This document shows positions 37,519 through 49,523 of a stretch of DNA of 64,000 nt, in pieces (position 1 is the first letter of the stretch; every line of letters starts with the position of its first letter). The position numbers and the translations under genes were made by a program. Origin of the DNA: Guyanagaster necrorhizus (taxonomy: Eukaryota > Basidiomycota > Agaricomycetes > Agaricales > Physalacriaceae); contig NW_025064883.1 of assembly GCF_019112545.1 (NCBI RefSeq), positions 1,686,100-1,750,099 on the forward strand, read 5' to 3'. A model generated the notes under the pieces. That model had not been told where the DNA came from, did no database searches, and saw only the letters and a list, made by a program, of their open reading frames with translations.

Positions 37519-38345
37519 CTAGAGCTTCTTAACCGGAGTACCTTTCGCTGGCTTTTCCTCACCACTCCATGCGGTGGGTGCTAGCATAGTTGGAGCTCAA
37601 TTCGTTGTACCGTGCAATTTTCAACTGTTGACTGCGGAATTCGTTTCACGATGTTCAGGACGTGAGGATGTCCGCCGTGGAGTACACCCACGCGTTTCAT
37701 AGCGAGACTCTATAAGATGTTGATTATTCAGCGAGCGAGAAGCAGGGATGTCGAAAGGATAGCGTACGTTGTGAGCCGCGTTCGAGTGGTCATACATATC
37801 ACCGAAGAAAGCAGTAGTCGTATCCTTGCCGATAAATTTGACAAGGAGGTGGAGGCCACTTGGGTGCTCATCCATGAACATCGAAACATCGTGAATGAAA
37901 CCCGAAATGAGGATAAGAGGACGTTTCAGCGATTGCCTGGTCTACACCGGAAAATCAGCTTGCTTAGCAGGGCAGACTGATTAGAAGAGACGTACGACTC
38001 TCGAATGAAACAACAGGTAGGTCATCACTATTTCAAGGCCAGGTAAGTGATTCCTGAGTCTCCCGAAGACGCTTGAGCTGCATCGTCAACTGGCCCTTGC
38101 AAACTCCATTCTCAGGAAAGACCTTCAGATGACTCGCTAGACCAATCTTCTGCATCGACCAAATGAACCACTTCGTAGGATCATACTGATATCATTTGAT
38201 GGCATTCCGGTAGTCCATCGGGGACTGCGAGTCAGAATATTGGAAAGAGTGATTGGAGGTCGCTGTTTCGTTGCTGTGAGGGTGTGCTGCACGTAACTGT
38301 CGGGAATGTTGAGGTTGATGGGTGCATCCTTTGGGACCCAGTGTT
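37519..38345 (-). pseudogene. Inverted OLE1 pseudogene lacking the desaturase core
   Basis: A partial copy of the OLE1 gene at 31158-32798, in inverted orientation. It keeps part of the N-terminus (DAPINLNIPDSYVQHTLTAT), then jumps from SNIL straight to MDYRNAIK. The break removes the equivalent of parent bases 31277-32065, about 790 bp, including all three histidine boxes. Downstream it keeps [20 protein letters not shown], two introns at the parental positions, and the b5 domain. Damage: TGA for Trp after NAIK (38192-38194), TGA for Ser in LTWPS (38033-38035), the haem motif HPGG changed to HPSG, a 2-nt loss causing a frameshift near 37640, and no matching start codon. Kept introns point to a DNA-level duplication, not retrotransposition. 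It cannot make an active desaturase. Confidence 0.9.
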
Positions 38346-38714
38346 GTGGTCTGAATGGACCGGCCACTTATCGTTCTTCGATTTGAGCCTAGAAAGCGTC
38401 GACGTCATGATTCTGTAAATCCTGGTCCTGCAAAAGGTTCGATCTGAATCCCTCTCCTTATGTTTAATTCAAGCCCTGAGACCGTCATAGAGAGCATTCC
38501 AGACAACACCAGAGGGAATACAGCATCACCGTTGGGCACATTTATGTTCCCATCGCGAATGATTGAGAAATCCAAGTCAAGATTGACGCGACATTGACGC
38601 GTCCAACCAAACCCAAATTTGGACATTGCCTCCCTGATTTAGATACCGGCAACGCCCGAAGTTGTTCCAAGGGCTGCAGCTTGGCAGAGAAACGGCATTC
38701 CTTCCTCCTCTTCC

Positions 38715-39945
38715 ATGGTGCAGGCGCTGGAATTCTACAGCGGAATAGGTACTTGTATTTCAACACTTTGCATCTACTTATTCGTTCACAGGCGGCCTTC
38801 ACTGTGCTCTGACAAGAAGTCACGTCCCCGCAAGTGTTATCCGTGCATTTGACTGGGACCAGAACGCGTGCAGGATATACGGCAGGAATTATGGAGAGGG
38901 TATCGTGCGTCGGGTGCGTCGCCAACCAAAACCATTCGTTTTGGCTGATTTCATGCATAGGTAGATATATCGACGTTGACAGCAGCAGATTTAGGCGCTT
39001 TGGATGCAGAACTATGGCTCCTCTCTCCTGCCTGTCAACCGTATACAATGCTCAACCCGAATGCGAAAGGGGCAGCAGATCCTCGTGCCAAGTCGTTCTT
39101 GCATCTCGTACAGACTGTCCTTCCAGAGTTGGCCCCAATGCAAAGGCCGAGCCACTTACTGGTGGAGAATGTCGCCGGGTTTGAGGTACCCACCATTCCA
39201 TCTATTCGTCCAAGCCAAGAATTGACGTGTCCGTAAAAGACTTCAAGCACGCGTCAAGTCCTTCTTGCTACCCTAGCCCGGATGGAGTACTCTGTGCGGG
39301 AGTTTCTGTTAACACCGCTACAGTTTGGGATACCGAATTCGCGGTTAAGATATTACCTGCTTGCGAGAAGGGAGCCTTGGGCCGGCGGGGTGAATGAGAC
39401 CGTTCTGAGAGAGATACCGGGACGGGTGGCGGGAGACATCAAGATGGTGAGGGATTATCTTGATGATGACGGGGAGGGGTATGCGGTTTCGGATAGGGTG
39501 CTAACCAAGTGGGGCAGGCTGTTCGACATCGTCCTGCCTGGAGATAGAAAGACATGCTGCTTTACAAGTGGTAAGGCCCTTTGAACGTTAGATGTCTCTC
39601 ACGTGTTTACTATAGGATACACGCACCTCGTTGAGCGAGCTGGGTCTATTTTGCAGATGAACGAAGAGCTAGACGTACGCCCAGTTCCTCTACAGCTTTC
39701 ATCCACTCATTTTGTCGCAGACAACCAAGACGTTTGATGAATTCCTTCAAACTGCAGACCCAGCTATTCTACGCCCCCTACGCTTGCGATATTTCACGCC
39801 CAGCGAGCTGCTTCGTATATCTGACTTTGACCCGTCGCTATTCCAGTGGCCTGATGAGGTGTCGAGGAAGACGAAATATCGGTTGATAGGGAATAGCGTG
39901 AATGTGAGGGTTGTAGCATCGTTAGTAGACCATCTATTTGATTAG
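38715..39945 (+). CDS. DNMT2: Dnmt2-type tRNA (cytosine-5) methyltransferase
   Basis: Dnmt2/TRDMT1 (Pmt1 in fission yeast) methylates C38 of tRNA-Asp with S-adenosylmethionine. The start is ATG at 38715 (MVQALEFYSGIGG, motif I, split by an intron). Then come FDWDQNACRIYGRNYG, SPACQPYT (motif IV with the catalytic Cys, about 39034), LVENVAGFE (motif VI, 39160-39185), TPLQFGIPNSRLRYYLLAR (motif VIII), the Dnmt2-typical CFTSGYTH (about 39552, spanning an intron), and YRLIGNSVNVRVVASLVDHL near the end. Five introns; no extra chromatin domains, as expected for Dnmt2. Oddities: motif IV reads PACQ, not PPCQ, and the usual TRxG after it is absent. The gene lies 370 bp from the OLE1 pseudogene, divergently. 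Confidence 0.92.
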
Positions 39946-39956
39946 TTTCTGATGGT

Positions 39957-40301
39957 CTAATTAGTTATCTCAATCGTTTGTCCATGCTCGCTCAATGTTG
40001 CTAACAAGTCGCTGTCAGTGCGTATGTCCATGCCCTCACTCACATCCTCCATTGACCCTCTCGTCCAGCATCCACAACCTGCAGGAGAACTAAAAATAGA
40101 AGGCCTGATGGAGGCTGTTGTGAGTGAACCTGTCTGGGCCGGAGATTCTTTCTTTTTCTCCCAAATGCACGCAATTATCAACACACACTGCGAGGATAAC
40201 AGACACCAGACACCGACCACCGACAGCTGTGGTCCTACAGTCGTCAAGGCGGCAAGATTTCGGGTGAAAAACGGAATCAGCAGGCGGGCCGGTACAGGCA
40301 T
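39957..40301 (-). CDS. Small hypothetical membrane-anchored protein
   Basis: ATG at 40301 (MPVPARLLIPFFTRNLAAL) starts a frame with one hydrophobic stretch (VVGVWCLLSSQCVLIIACIW) followed by a lysine-rich stop-transfer KKK. A 51-nt segment at about 40062-40112 with GTTCAC and CCTGCAG ends is probably an in-frame intron. The tail DIRTDSDLLATLSEHGQTIE is polar. About 97 residues after splicing. It is convergent with DNMT2, 11 bp between stops. The antisense frame at 40018-40437 is longer but less protein-like. No family recognised. Confidence 0.42.
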   Translation of the reverse strand: MPVPARLLIPFFTRNLAALTTVGPQLSVVGVWCLLSSQCVLIIACIWEKKKESPAQTGSLTTASIRPSIFSSPAGCGCWTRGSMEDVSEGMDIRTDSDLLATLSEHGQTIEITN

Positions 40302-40941
40302 GGTGAATCCGTGTATTCAGATCCTCATGGATCTCGCGTCACACGGCACTAAGCGATTGCTGCTGCACGGACCGCTAGTCGCTCAAAGAACATTTTTCTC
40401 ATATGTGGCGCGACGTGGAATGACATCTTGTGAGTAATTCTACTACAGGTCGGGGAAATCGCAAACTTTGAAACGGGCCGCTACCTTGAGAACTCGGAAA
40501 TAAAAATCTGAAGATCCTCAACCAACGTCAGGACAGACGTCGACACGAAGCGGAGCCAACGGCGCGTCATTACTGGGCAAGTCGATGCTCAGCTGGCTTT
40601 TCCTGTCGGTCCTATATCCGTCACTTATATCTCGCCCGTATAAAAAATCATTATTGATGCCTGAGCCTCATCTGGGAATTATCTAGGTAAACAGACAGGT
40701 ACGAACTAAGGATACGCGTCATACGTGTGTTCTATAAATAACCGGTATATTTTTAGGAGCAAATGATTCAGTCGCGTGTTGATGGCAAGAAATTTCTCGT
40801 CCAACTCTAGCCTTTTCTCTCATGTCTCTAGTAGTGTGAGAAGAAGAGCATTTGTATAAAGATGTTATGAGTATGCCGGATAATGTATCACCCCGCTCAG
40901 ATATCTCTCTCCACCTCCTTTCCCAGTCACAACCCGCTGCG
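40302..40941. promoter_or_regulatory. Intergenic region upstream of the polygalacturonase
   Basis: A divergent region between the small hypothetical gene and the polygalacturonase. TATA-like words TATAAAA (about 40637) and TATAAAT (about 40733) lie 300 and 210 bp before the polygalacturonase ATG. Which is used cannot be told from sequence. Confidence 0.35.
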
Positions 40942-42842
40942 ATGTTCAAGTCTGCTCTTTTTCGAGTCCTGGTGGCAACGGTTGTTGTTGTGATGGCAAA
41001 AAGCATTCCGCGTGGTTCTCGACCCGCTAAACGTGCTAGCTGCATTGTCAACTCCGTCGCTACAGCTTCAGATCTTTCTGACTGTTCTTCGGTGACAATT
41101 GAAGCCTTCACCGTTAGTAGCGGCAGTGAGCCATTTCATATTACAACTTTGATTATCTGTACTGAAGTATTACGTGTTTAGACGTCCTGACGCTGGAGGT
41201 AATCCTATGTTGCATCCTCGGATCTTTTTTTTACGGTTTACCAGCCCGCCGATGGCGCGACTGTTACAATGACTGGCTCAATCACATTTGCCAAAACTAC
41301 TTGTAAGTACGTCGCAAATATTTACTGCTTAGAAGTTCGCTGAATGCAGCCATTGTTAGCTAGTGGCCCATTATTCACTATTGACGGTACCGATATCACT
41401 TTCAATGGTGCGGGGAATGAGTTCAACGTCGGTTGTATTTTCTGATATATCTTCACGATTATCTGACAAAGAAGGATAGGGTAATGGTGCGTTGTATTGG
41501 GATGGCGAAGGCACGAACGGAGGTGTCGCAAAACCTCATCCATTATTGAAGTCTGTTTGAATTCTATACGTACTTGAACTTCGCTGACAGCTTTGTAGGT
41601 TCAAGGGTTCGGGCACTTACTCCGACTTTACGGTCAGCCAGGAAATGATTGTCACTAGAGCCCCGTTTTCGAAACCTCATTTGATAGGTGCTGAACACCC
41701 CCGCGCAAGCCGTTTCTATCGGCAATAGTGATGGCCTCACCTTTACTAGTATCACCGTATGTATCGTAAATTGCTCGGGAACCCGCTGATCATTGTTCCT
41801 GTAGGTTGATAACAGCGCTGGCGACATTGATGACTTGGGCCATAATACGGACGTGGGTACCGTTAGTTTCACTACCGAACAAGCTGGTTCACATTTATTC
41901 AGGGTTTTGACGTCTCTGCGGACGATGTGACTATTCAAGACAGCATCGTAAAGAACCAGGATGACTGTCTGGCTATTAACGACGGGACAAACATCAAGTA
42001 CGTATAAACAGTTGCTTATGTATCCCTTCACTCTAAACGGGGCACAAGGTTCTTGAATAACCAGTGCTCTGGAGGCCACGGTATATCCATCGGCTCGATT
42101 GCTAGCGACAAGTCGGTTACCGACGTAACTATCAGTGGTAATACCGTCACCGATTCATCATACGGCCTGAGGTGGGACGTGACGTCATCATTCGTGTATA
42201 CGTCTCTGAAGGCGCTTTTGATACAGAATTAAAGTGGACGCTGACGCCTCTTCGGCTTCAGTGTCTGGTATCACCTACTCTGGGTAGAGCAAAAGGCACC
42301 ATACATGAAGGAGATCGTTGACTGATACATTCCACAGAAACAACCTGAGCGGAATCGAAGAATTCGGGGTGTTGATCACTCAGTCGTATCCCGACGATGA
42401 CGGAACCCCTGGGACTGGCGCGCCTATTTCGTGAGCACGTCGGTCTTGTTGGAGAGGCTCGTAATGCTTACTGGATATTAATTAAGGGACATAAGCTTTA
42501 CAGGGTCCACCACGACTGTAGTGTGAGTGCCCGTGAAGATCCATAAACCGAGGGATTAATCATTATTATTATCTCGTCCCTTCATATAGAGTTGACTCTG
42601 ATGCAAAGCGCCTTACCGTTGATTGTGGTGCATGCTCAGGGTATGCACGAAGTTCAATGTGATACCCATAAACGCAATGTATTTAATTGACTCTTTAGGA
42701 CTTGGGATTTTTCGGCTCTCACCATCACGGGCGGTGAAGCGGGTACGCTCCTCCTTAACGATGCCACTGTAAGGAGATCATTTTTGTTTCTGCCGTCAGT
42801 GTTGATGACAGGTGTACACAGATATCCGGAGGCTCGTACTGA
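40942..42842 (+). CDS. Secreted polygalacturonase (glycoside hydrolase family 28)
   Basis: Hydrolyses alpha-1,4-galacturonic bonds of pectin outside the cell. The start is ATG at 40942. A signal peptide (MFKSALFRVLVATVVVVMA) is followed by a basic propeptide-like stretch (RGSRPAKRASC). Right-handed beta-helix text follows with all GH28 catalytic motifs: HNTDGFD (spans an intron, about 41840-41910), NQDDCLAIN (about 41958), GGHGISIG (about 42074), and RIKVD, restored by splicing AG to A-ATTAAA at about 42228. Cysteines CGACSGTWDF near the end match family disulphides. The C-terminus ISGGSY at 42842 is reached by an acceptor TACACAG. About 15 introns, roughly 370 residues, normal for endopolygalacturonases. 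Endo versus exo action is inferred from the overall pattern. Confidence 0.92.
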
Positions 42843-42946
42843 AATGTTTCGTAACAAGTTGTACTACTTAAGTTTGAATTTACGATATCAGCCTTTCTTG
42901 TCTTGTCTGTCTGGTAGAGCGCCACTATCTTCTCCTGGTGTAGCGC

Positions 42947-44370
42947 CTAGTATTCTGAGAGCGTTCCCGGCAAGGCATCCCACATGCTCACAAGAACCTA
43001 CGAAACCGTTAGCGGATTACATCATTTTCAACGTTAGGCTTGACTTACTACTCTCTCTCCCACCCACGGCGCACGTCCATGAGTTGTACGATGGTTATTG
43101 ACAAATATCAAGTCGCCAGCTTCCCATGTATGCACGTACTCGAGCTCCCGGGTGATCTCAACGACACGATCAAGCCATTTCTCAGGGATCGGAGTCCCGT
43201 CGCCATATCCGGGCCGGAGATCTGGTAAGGTGTTGGAAGGTTTTATGAAAATAAAGGGTCACGACGTACAATGCAACCCGTCAGTCCCAATGAAGGGGGG
43301 TTCGATGGCTTTTTGGTCGATAGCAGACCCCCGCTGACCTTAGAAGAGTTACTCGTAAGCTTCCTTCCTACAGAATGAGACGGAGTGATAGAGAACGCAC
43401 CAGCAAGACCATTGAACCAAGTCGGTATGCCACCGGGATTTATCCGGCGGAACGCTGGAACGTCTTGAATGACTTCTAGAGAGCTGTCATCCAGCCATTT
43501 GAAACGAGGGGTGAGCCTGCGTGCCTGCTCTTCTGCTTTGCGTCGTCGCGTCGGTTCATCGTCCCCGGGCAATATCTTCTGTCCAAAGCAGTACTCTTGG
43601 GTCCAGTCGAAATAATTTCCCTAACATTGAGAGATATAGTCAACGTCGGGCATCGTTATACATTAAATGAGCAGCTCGCACGTTTCCTCGATTGTGTCCG
43701 GCGGGAGGATAAACTTGGCGCATGGTCAGTCCACGCTTCGCAAGTTCTTGGACAAATTCTGGCAGTTCTTCTTTGACCCGTTCATATATCTCAAGACTGT
43801 TGGCAATGGGTGATTCCCCACCTAGAAGATGATAAGATGGGATCCAGTTGACCGGCAGGCATGGACTCACCTTCGTCGGCGGTAACCGTGGCATAGAAAT
43901 GAATGAAGCCGGGGAAATGGGTGTACCGAGCGTACTGAGAGCGGACATGTTAAATGATAAAAAGGTGTGATTCTAGTGCCTTTCACCTCATTGTGTTGGT
44001 AGAATCGGCGAGTGCGAGGACCTTCGTTCGCACTGAATACTTCTGGTGCCTTGGTGAGTCGCTTTCCAGCAAGCCCGATCTGTTCAAACGGTTTGTTTCC
44101 TCGGGCTTCCTCGGCTGCGATAATAAGCTTTGAGAACGTGTCTGCTGATGCATGTCCAAATCCGCGAAATACGACAGCACCGTGGTCTTGTAATAGCCGT
44201 GTCAATTCGCCTGAACCAGAAATTTTGCGAATATATTCGACACCCTCTTCCACAGACAGCTGACAACTTCCTTCCGGACGATGGAATGCGATCGGAAAGG
44301 TTTTTCCATGGAAATTTCTGGCGTCCGGTAGCTCAAGAGGAACGAAGAGAGATGTTTCTGGCGTAGACAT
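42947..44370 (-). CDS. TauD/TfdA-like Fe(II)/2-oxoglutarate dioxygenase
   Basis: A 2-oxoglutarate-dependent oxygenase of the taurine-dioxygenase fold; the substrate is unknown. The start is ATG at 44370 (MSTPETSLFVPLELPDARNF). Segments: LLQDHGAVVFRGFGHAS (about 44150-44200), the metal-binding FYQHNEYARY across an intron (about 43960; an HxE in place of HxD), HFPGFIHFYATVTADEGGES, KRGLTMRQVYPPAGHN, GNYFDWTQEYCFG, INPGGIPTWFNGLAG, and the C-terminal VNNHRTTHGRAPW with the second metal His and 2OG-binding Arg (about 43060-43110). After a last intron (donor GTGGGA) it ends SMWDALPGTLSEY at 42947. Convergent with the polygalacturonase. Complete by length for the family. Confidence 0.85.
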
Positions 44371-45048
44371 AGCAGACCAAGGTAAACGAGGATGGTCTGC
44401 TGAACGCCCTCGAGGCCGATAGATAAATCATTGAACGACGATAAGCACGCCATCACCGGCCGGAGTATAGCGAGCCATTTAGGAGCAACTCAGCAGGTAC
44501 AGACAAACGGCCGCCGTGCTTATTAGTAGCCCAATCCTGGCCCAGTATCATCTGGAGGACGACGGCTTCATATTTAGGTTCCAAGGAAGGATTTACCGAC
44601 CGCATCAAACTGCTACGACATCTCACCAAGTTATTATATGTGCAAGCCATCACCATCTCGACCTTCGTTCAACATCAAAAAGTAGTACTATTTTTGGAAC
44701 ACCAACGATTCACACTGGTGGCTGCGCAATCGCAACTCGAACTCTTGACCCAAGTCCAAAAATCGCGCAACGATCTGTATTATCGTCGCATGAGATGACC
44801 CAGACAACCTGGAATTATTTTATCCTGACAGACTCTGTCCAAAGTTCCAATGCCGCGGCGAGACGTGAGTTTCCAAATTGTCCATTGTGTTTTCTCACAG
44901 ACCAATGACGCCTTAAAGCTTCAATCTCCAGGTTCAGTTGCTCACTACTGCGGAACTACGATGCTTCAAACAGGCCTCAGGCACGGTTGTGTTTTTTTTC
45001 CCTTAAAATGAGGGTTTTGCCTTGTACTTGAAAGTGAGCAGACGCACC
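44371..45048. promoter_or_regulatory. Divergent intergenic region, dioxygenase / carrier
   Basis: 678 bp between two divergent starts, holding both promoters. The 130-codon plus frame at 44516-44908 has no motif or splice support. A run of T (44993-45000) precedes the carrier start. Confidence 0.35.
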
Positions 45049-47924
45049 ATGGTTCTCGCAAAGGTCGCTCGTGTTGATGTTGAGCACGTCACCCCAGCTC
45101 AGAAGCAAAAGCGCACATGGAAGGACTATATATGGGTGTGTATTCCATGTCTCTTCATGTTCTGGCTCATAGCTGATTATATTACGTCTAGCAAAACCCC
45201 GGAAAATCGGCTGAAGTACGTTCCCCTTCTCTAACATCATTACAGCCATTAGCTTATCGCTTCTCTCATAGGAAAAAAGGCTCATCTACAAGATTGATCT
45301 GATTTTGATCACTTTCGGTTTCCTGGGAACATGGATCAAATATCTTGGTATGTTTTGTTTTTTTTTGGCTTGCGCATGATTCTACGCGGTCTGATTGCCT
45401 TTTTCGTACTCCAGATAAGAGCAATCTTCAGACTGCCTTTGGTGCGATTTCTCATGAAATTCTCTTCCGCTGCGAGTTAACAACTGAAATTATTGAACAG
45501 TTAGCGGTATGAAAGAAGACCTCGGGTTTTATGGCAATCAATTGAACGTTAGTGGCTTTGATACCATTTCCATCCACCTATATCTTGACATCTGCATTGC
45601 TTTAGTACGCAAATGTAAGCATTTGAGAGATGTTCCTGTGATAATAACTCAACGTTCCCTTTGCCCCAGACTGCCTATAGCATTGCCAGTGTACATCTTG
45701 CCTCAATCTCACATTTTTTCACTACCTTAACTATTCTCAGATAATTGGCCTTTGGCCAGCAAACCTGATTATAACTCGTGTTCCACCAAAGTGGTTTATC
45801 CCGTATGTTTTCTTTATCTAAAGGAGGACTGCGAAAGATTAACAGGTATATGTAGATTCCTTGAGGTTGGCTGGACGATTAGCACATTTTGTCAAGCACA
45901 AATGACAAATAGCACTCAAATGTGTGCGATCCGTGCTTTAGTTGGGCTATTTGAGACGTGAGTCTTTCATCTGTCATTCTCTTCAAGTCCGATGTTCAAC
46001 GCGTCGCACAGAGGCCATTGGTCATGCAGTAAGTGATTCTGTGCTTTCACATCGACAAAGGATCTGAGACTCTTTTACTCGGAAAGTGATCTACTTGACA
46101 GGGTAAGCATGGTGGCTGCTCGACTATATCAATTCTTACTGACCCACGCTCTGCGTTTAGGGCGTGGTACAAAGACGACGAGCTAGGACGACGTGTAGCA
46201 CTCATCAACGCTGCGACAGCCATCGGCCCCATGTGCAGGTAAGCCACAGGCATATGCATCCTCCCCCCCTTCCCCCTCTCTCTCCCATTTGACATACCTT
46301 TCAGCTCATACTTACAAGCCGCCATTTATGGTCCTCTGGACGGCCGCCTAGGTCACGCCGGATGGCAGTGGGTATGACTGTCCCACCATCGTTATTGGGG
46401 GTTAAAAAACTGAGCAAATTCTCGCATAGTTGTTCTACATCGACGGTATTATTTCTGTCATTGTGATCATACCTCAGTTGTTCCTCCTCCCCGATGTGCC
46501 TGCACGCCAACAGCCGAATTGGATGTTCACCGCTGTAGTATGTTGGCCATGTTCTCCTAGGATGAACTGACGCTAACGGTATTCTGCTCTGCAGGACATA
46601 GAATTAGCACGCGATAGAAATCCAAGGGAGGGTCGTGTACGGCAGGATAAATTCACTTGGTCACAAGTACGTGATTACTCTGTCCCTTGTTCTCAATCTC
46701 ATGCTTACTCTTTTAGATTCGAACATGGTTCTTGCGACCCGAGATCCTTCTCCTGTGGCTCATGAGCTGGTGTAACTCCGTGTAAGTATATAAACGTGCT
46801 GGAAGTTGTCTGGTTTGATATAAACTGCCACTAGTGGATCGAAACCACAAGATTCATTCTCCTACTGGTTCAAGGTGCATATAGATTTCCTCTGCAGCGG
46901 ATTATGGACTAACTTGACTTCTAGGGATATAACAGCATCAAAAAGGGAAGCTTCACTGTGCAACAAATCAGTGTGTTAGCTCTTCGTCTGTATTCATTCT
47001 CTAATCACCATTTCCAGATGTCTATCCCACGTTCACCTATCTCATCACATTCTTCAATACGTTAATAATAGGCTGGTCCAGTGATACTATCTTCAATGTG
47101 ATATTTCATTTGACCGAACGTAGCCGAGAGATACTAACATGAAATTTTCTATCCTGCAGGGTCGAAGATGGCCGCCGCTCTGTGTTGCTGCGACTCTTAA
47201 TGCAATTGTGTGTGTGCTGCTCGCTGTGACGCCGGTTTATCCAAAACATCGCGCCTTCCGTTGGTGTACGTGCCTTGTGTCCACTTGATTTGCTATACTC
47301 ATCATATCCGCCCCGGTTTCAGTCCTCTACTACAACACAGGATGGATCCAATCATCGAGTTCGATGTTTTGGGCATGGACGCAGGATACGTTGCAAGTTG
47401 TTTATGTATTACCAGCTGGATGAGCGGCCATAACTGACCATGTCGCTAGTGCTGGCGACCCTGGCCTTCGGTCATTTGCAAGTGCTGGGTAAGTTGGCCG
47501 AAGATGTATTTCTTTCAGTGATATGAATCTTACAATATTTAACCTATAGACTTAACGTAGCGTCCGGTATCTGTACGGCAACAATGTACGGCTTTTTTTT
47601 TCCATTTGACTCATTCACATTTACTCACTGCACTTCAGCCCCCTTGCTCTCTTCCAAACTAAAGACCAACCGGCTGTCACGGGAGGCAACTGGGCCGGAT
47701 TTGCCTTCTCCCTCGTCTCCCCTGCCGCCGCTCTCACGTTAGCCTGGTAGTAAGTTTAAATCAACTGTCGCACGTCATTCGATCCTGACTTTGTAAACAG
47801 TCAGCATAAGCACCGTACACTACAAAGATACCACGAAGATTCCGAGGCAGGCTCGAGTATTGATCAGGGTGAAGACATTGATAGAAAAAGCGTTGATAGT
47901 GTGAAGGGAACTGATCCGGAGTAA
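45049..47924 (+). CDS. MFS carrier, Liz1/Fen2-like (anion:cation symporter family)
   Basis: The second proton-coupled carrier of the pantothenate/nicotinate/allantoate type in the window. The start is ATG at 45049 (MVLAKVARVDVEHVTPAQKQ). After short exons come LIYKIDLILITFGFLGTWIKYLDKSNLQTA, VSGMKEDLGFYGNQLN (about 45505-45550), WPANLIITRVPPKWFIPVLE, RALVGLFETGHW, AWYKDDELGRRVALINAA, LPDVPARQQPNWMF, PEILLLWLMSWCNSVG and ISVIVIIPQLFLL, given here partly out of order and in pieces. The cytosolic tail (DSEAGSSIDQGEDIDRKSVD) ends at 47924. Twelve spans are expected. About 20 introns. It resembles the carrier at 20.1-22.2 kb in type but the two are clearly diverged. Substrate not determinable. Confidence 0.87.
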
Positions 47925-49523
47925 AACAAAACTAGCGGTGTATTAGCGAAGAGGCTTTTATCTTAGGTGGCCTTAACTGATATGTACTAATACATAGCAT
48001 ACTACACAATCAGACTCCTTATCGTCTTGGAAGTTGTCCGCAAGGAATCGTCCTACAGAACAGGGCCGGCTAATGTGCATGCTGGTGCGCCACATAGCCT
48101 AGGGCTTTCTAGACGCTCTTACTGCTCGCTCAACCCAGATAACCTACTTGAGGGGATCTGATCCCGAGTTTTAGGGATAACGAAATCGTCATGATAGGAC
48201 CGTCCGCGGACCACGCATCTTTGATCACCACTAAACGAGTAGTAAGCACGACGTCTAAGTCCTTCTCAGACATCCCTCTTGGACTCATACTTGACTTCCG
48301 TGAACATTGGATGATGTATCAGGGAAGCACGAAGTCCGCACCAATAGCGAGCAGGGAATGCATCAAGCCTTCCCGCGTTCAAGGCCATGCTCATGATTAA
48401 GTTCGTGGCTTTTGATATTCCTTTCCATGATATCCTAGGTTACCTCGTTCTCAGGCTGAATCTTCGAGGCACCGCAGTCAAAATTGGTTACCGCACAAAA
48501 GCTATTGCCTGCGAATCACACCCCCTCTGGTGGCTAACTCGGTGACGATCTCACATATCTCTTAGCGTCAAATGGGAATTGATGTCCATCACCCGCGATA
48601 TCCCGGCCAAGTCAACGAAGGGAGGCCAAGGTACGTCGGCGCTTGACCTACGTCACCTTCGCCAGTTCCCGATATTCCTACGTGTGTTCAGTCGGAGAAA
48701 TCCCTGAGCCTTGTGAGGATGGATTCATTGGATCCGTGTCGGAGTTGATCTGTATCCGGGGAAAGATGTGAGATGCATGTCCTTGCAATCGTATGTTGCA
48801 TGTGCCTATGTGTACTGCAGTACCTATATTGGTATGGTTTCTCCCTTCCTACATATGTCTACAGGCCATCATGACGAGAGGGAGAGGAGTTGGATTATCA
48901 CGGCAAGTCCAAGGGACTTGAATGCTGAGAGATATCTGGTAAGAGTAGTAGTAAATAGTAGTTCCTTGTGGCAAGTCTTTCTACCCTCAAAATAGGCGTT
49001 AAACATTCTTGCGAGTATTAATGGGATCCCGCGAGATCCCGACGTGAATATAACGTCAGGCAATTAAGCAACGGCAGCGGAACAAGTTTGTACTGCGCCA
49101 GAACGAGTTACATAGGCAATTTTACTCAGGAGGGGTAATGGTACCGAAGCCAATATTATCAGAACGGAACCGCCAGGCCATGTAGAGCGAGAACAAACAG
49201 AGCATGTGCAACAAAAGATTGAACGGGTGAATGCAATAAGCATCAAGTCGACATCGCATCATTTCTATTCGCAAGCGCTATGATGCTCCCTCATCAATGT
49301 TATTCGGTGAGGAGTTTGTCAGCCGCATACCACCCGTTCCCGGAGAGATAACAAATGTATTGGAGACATACGAAAAGGACAGCATTTTCAAGCCTGGGAC
49401 TCGGAAGGAACCAACATTTCAAAGTGAGGGGCCTTTATTCGGGTCACTAAAATGATGCAGGGTGTAATATCACCATCGCTACCGTTATTACTGCTTGCGC
49501 CGCCCATTAGGTGGATACCTAAC
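47925..49523. other. Gene-poor stretch of about 1.6 kb
   Basis: Only scattered frames of 60-75 codons on both strands with no splice context. I found no tRNA, terminal repeats or transposase-like text. Confidence 0.45.

Noticed and set aside
31158..38345. OLE1 pair as a segmental duplication including SIN1
   Set aside because: Only OLE1 sequence is repeated; no second SIN1 or flanking match was seen around 37.5-38.4 kb.
40018..40437. A 139-codon plus-strand frame after DNMT2
   Set aside because: The minus strand gives a more protein-like small gene with a membrane span and an intron. The plus frame has no motif.
47925..49523. Possible transposon or tRNA in the gene-poor stretch
   Set aside because: No terminal repeats, target-site duplication, transposase or reverse-transcriptase text, and no tRNA B-box were found by eye.
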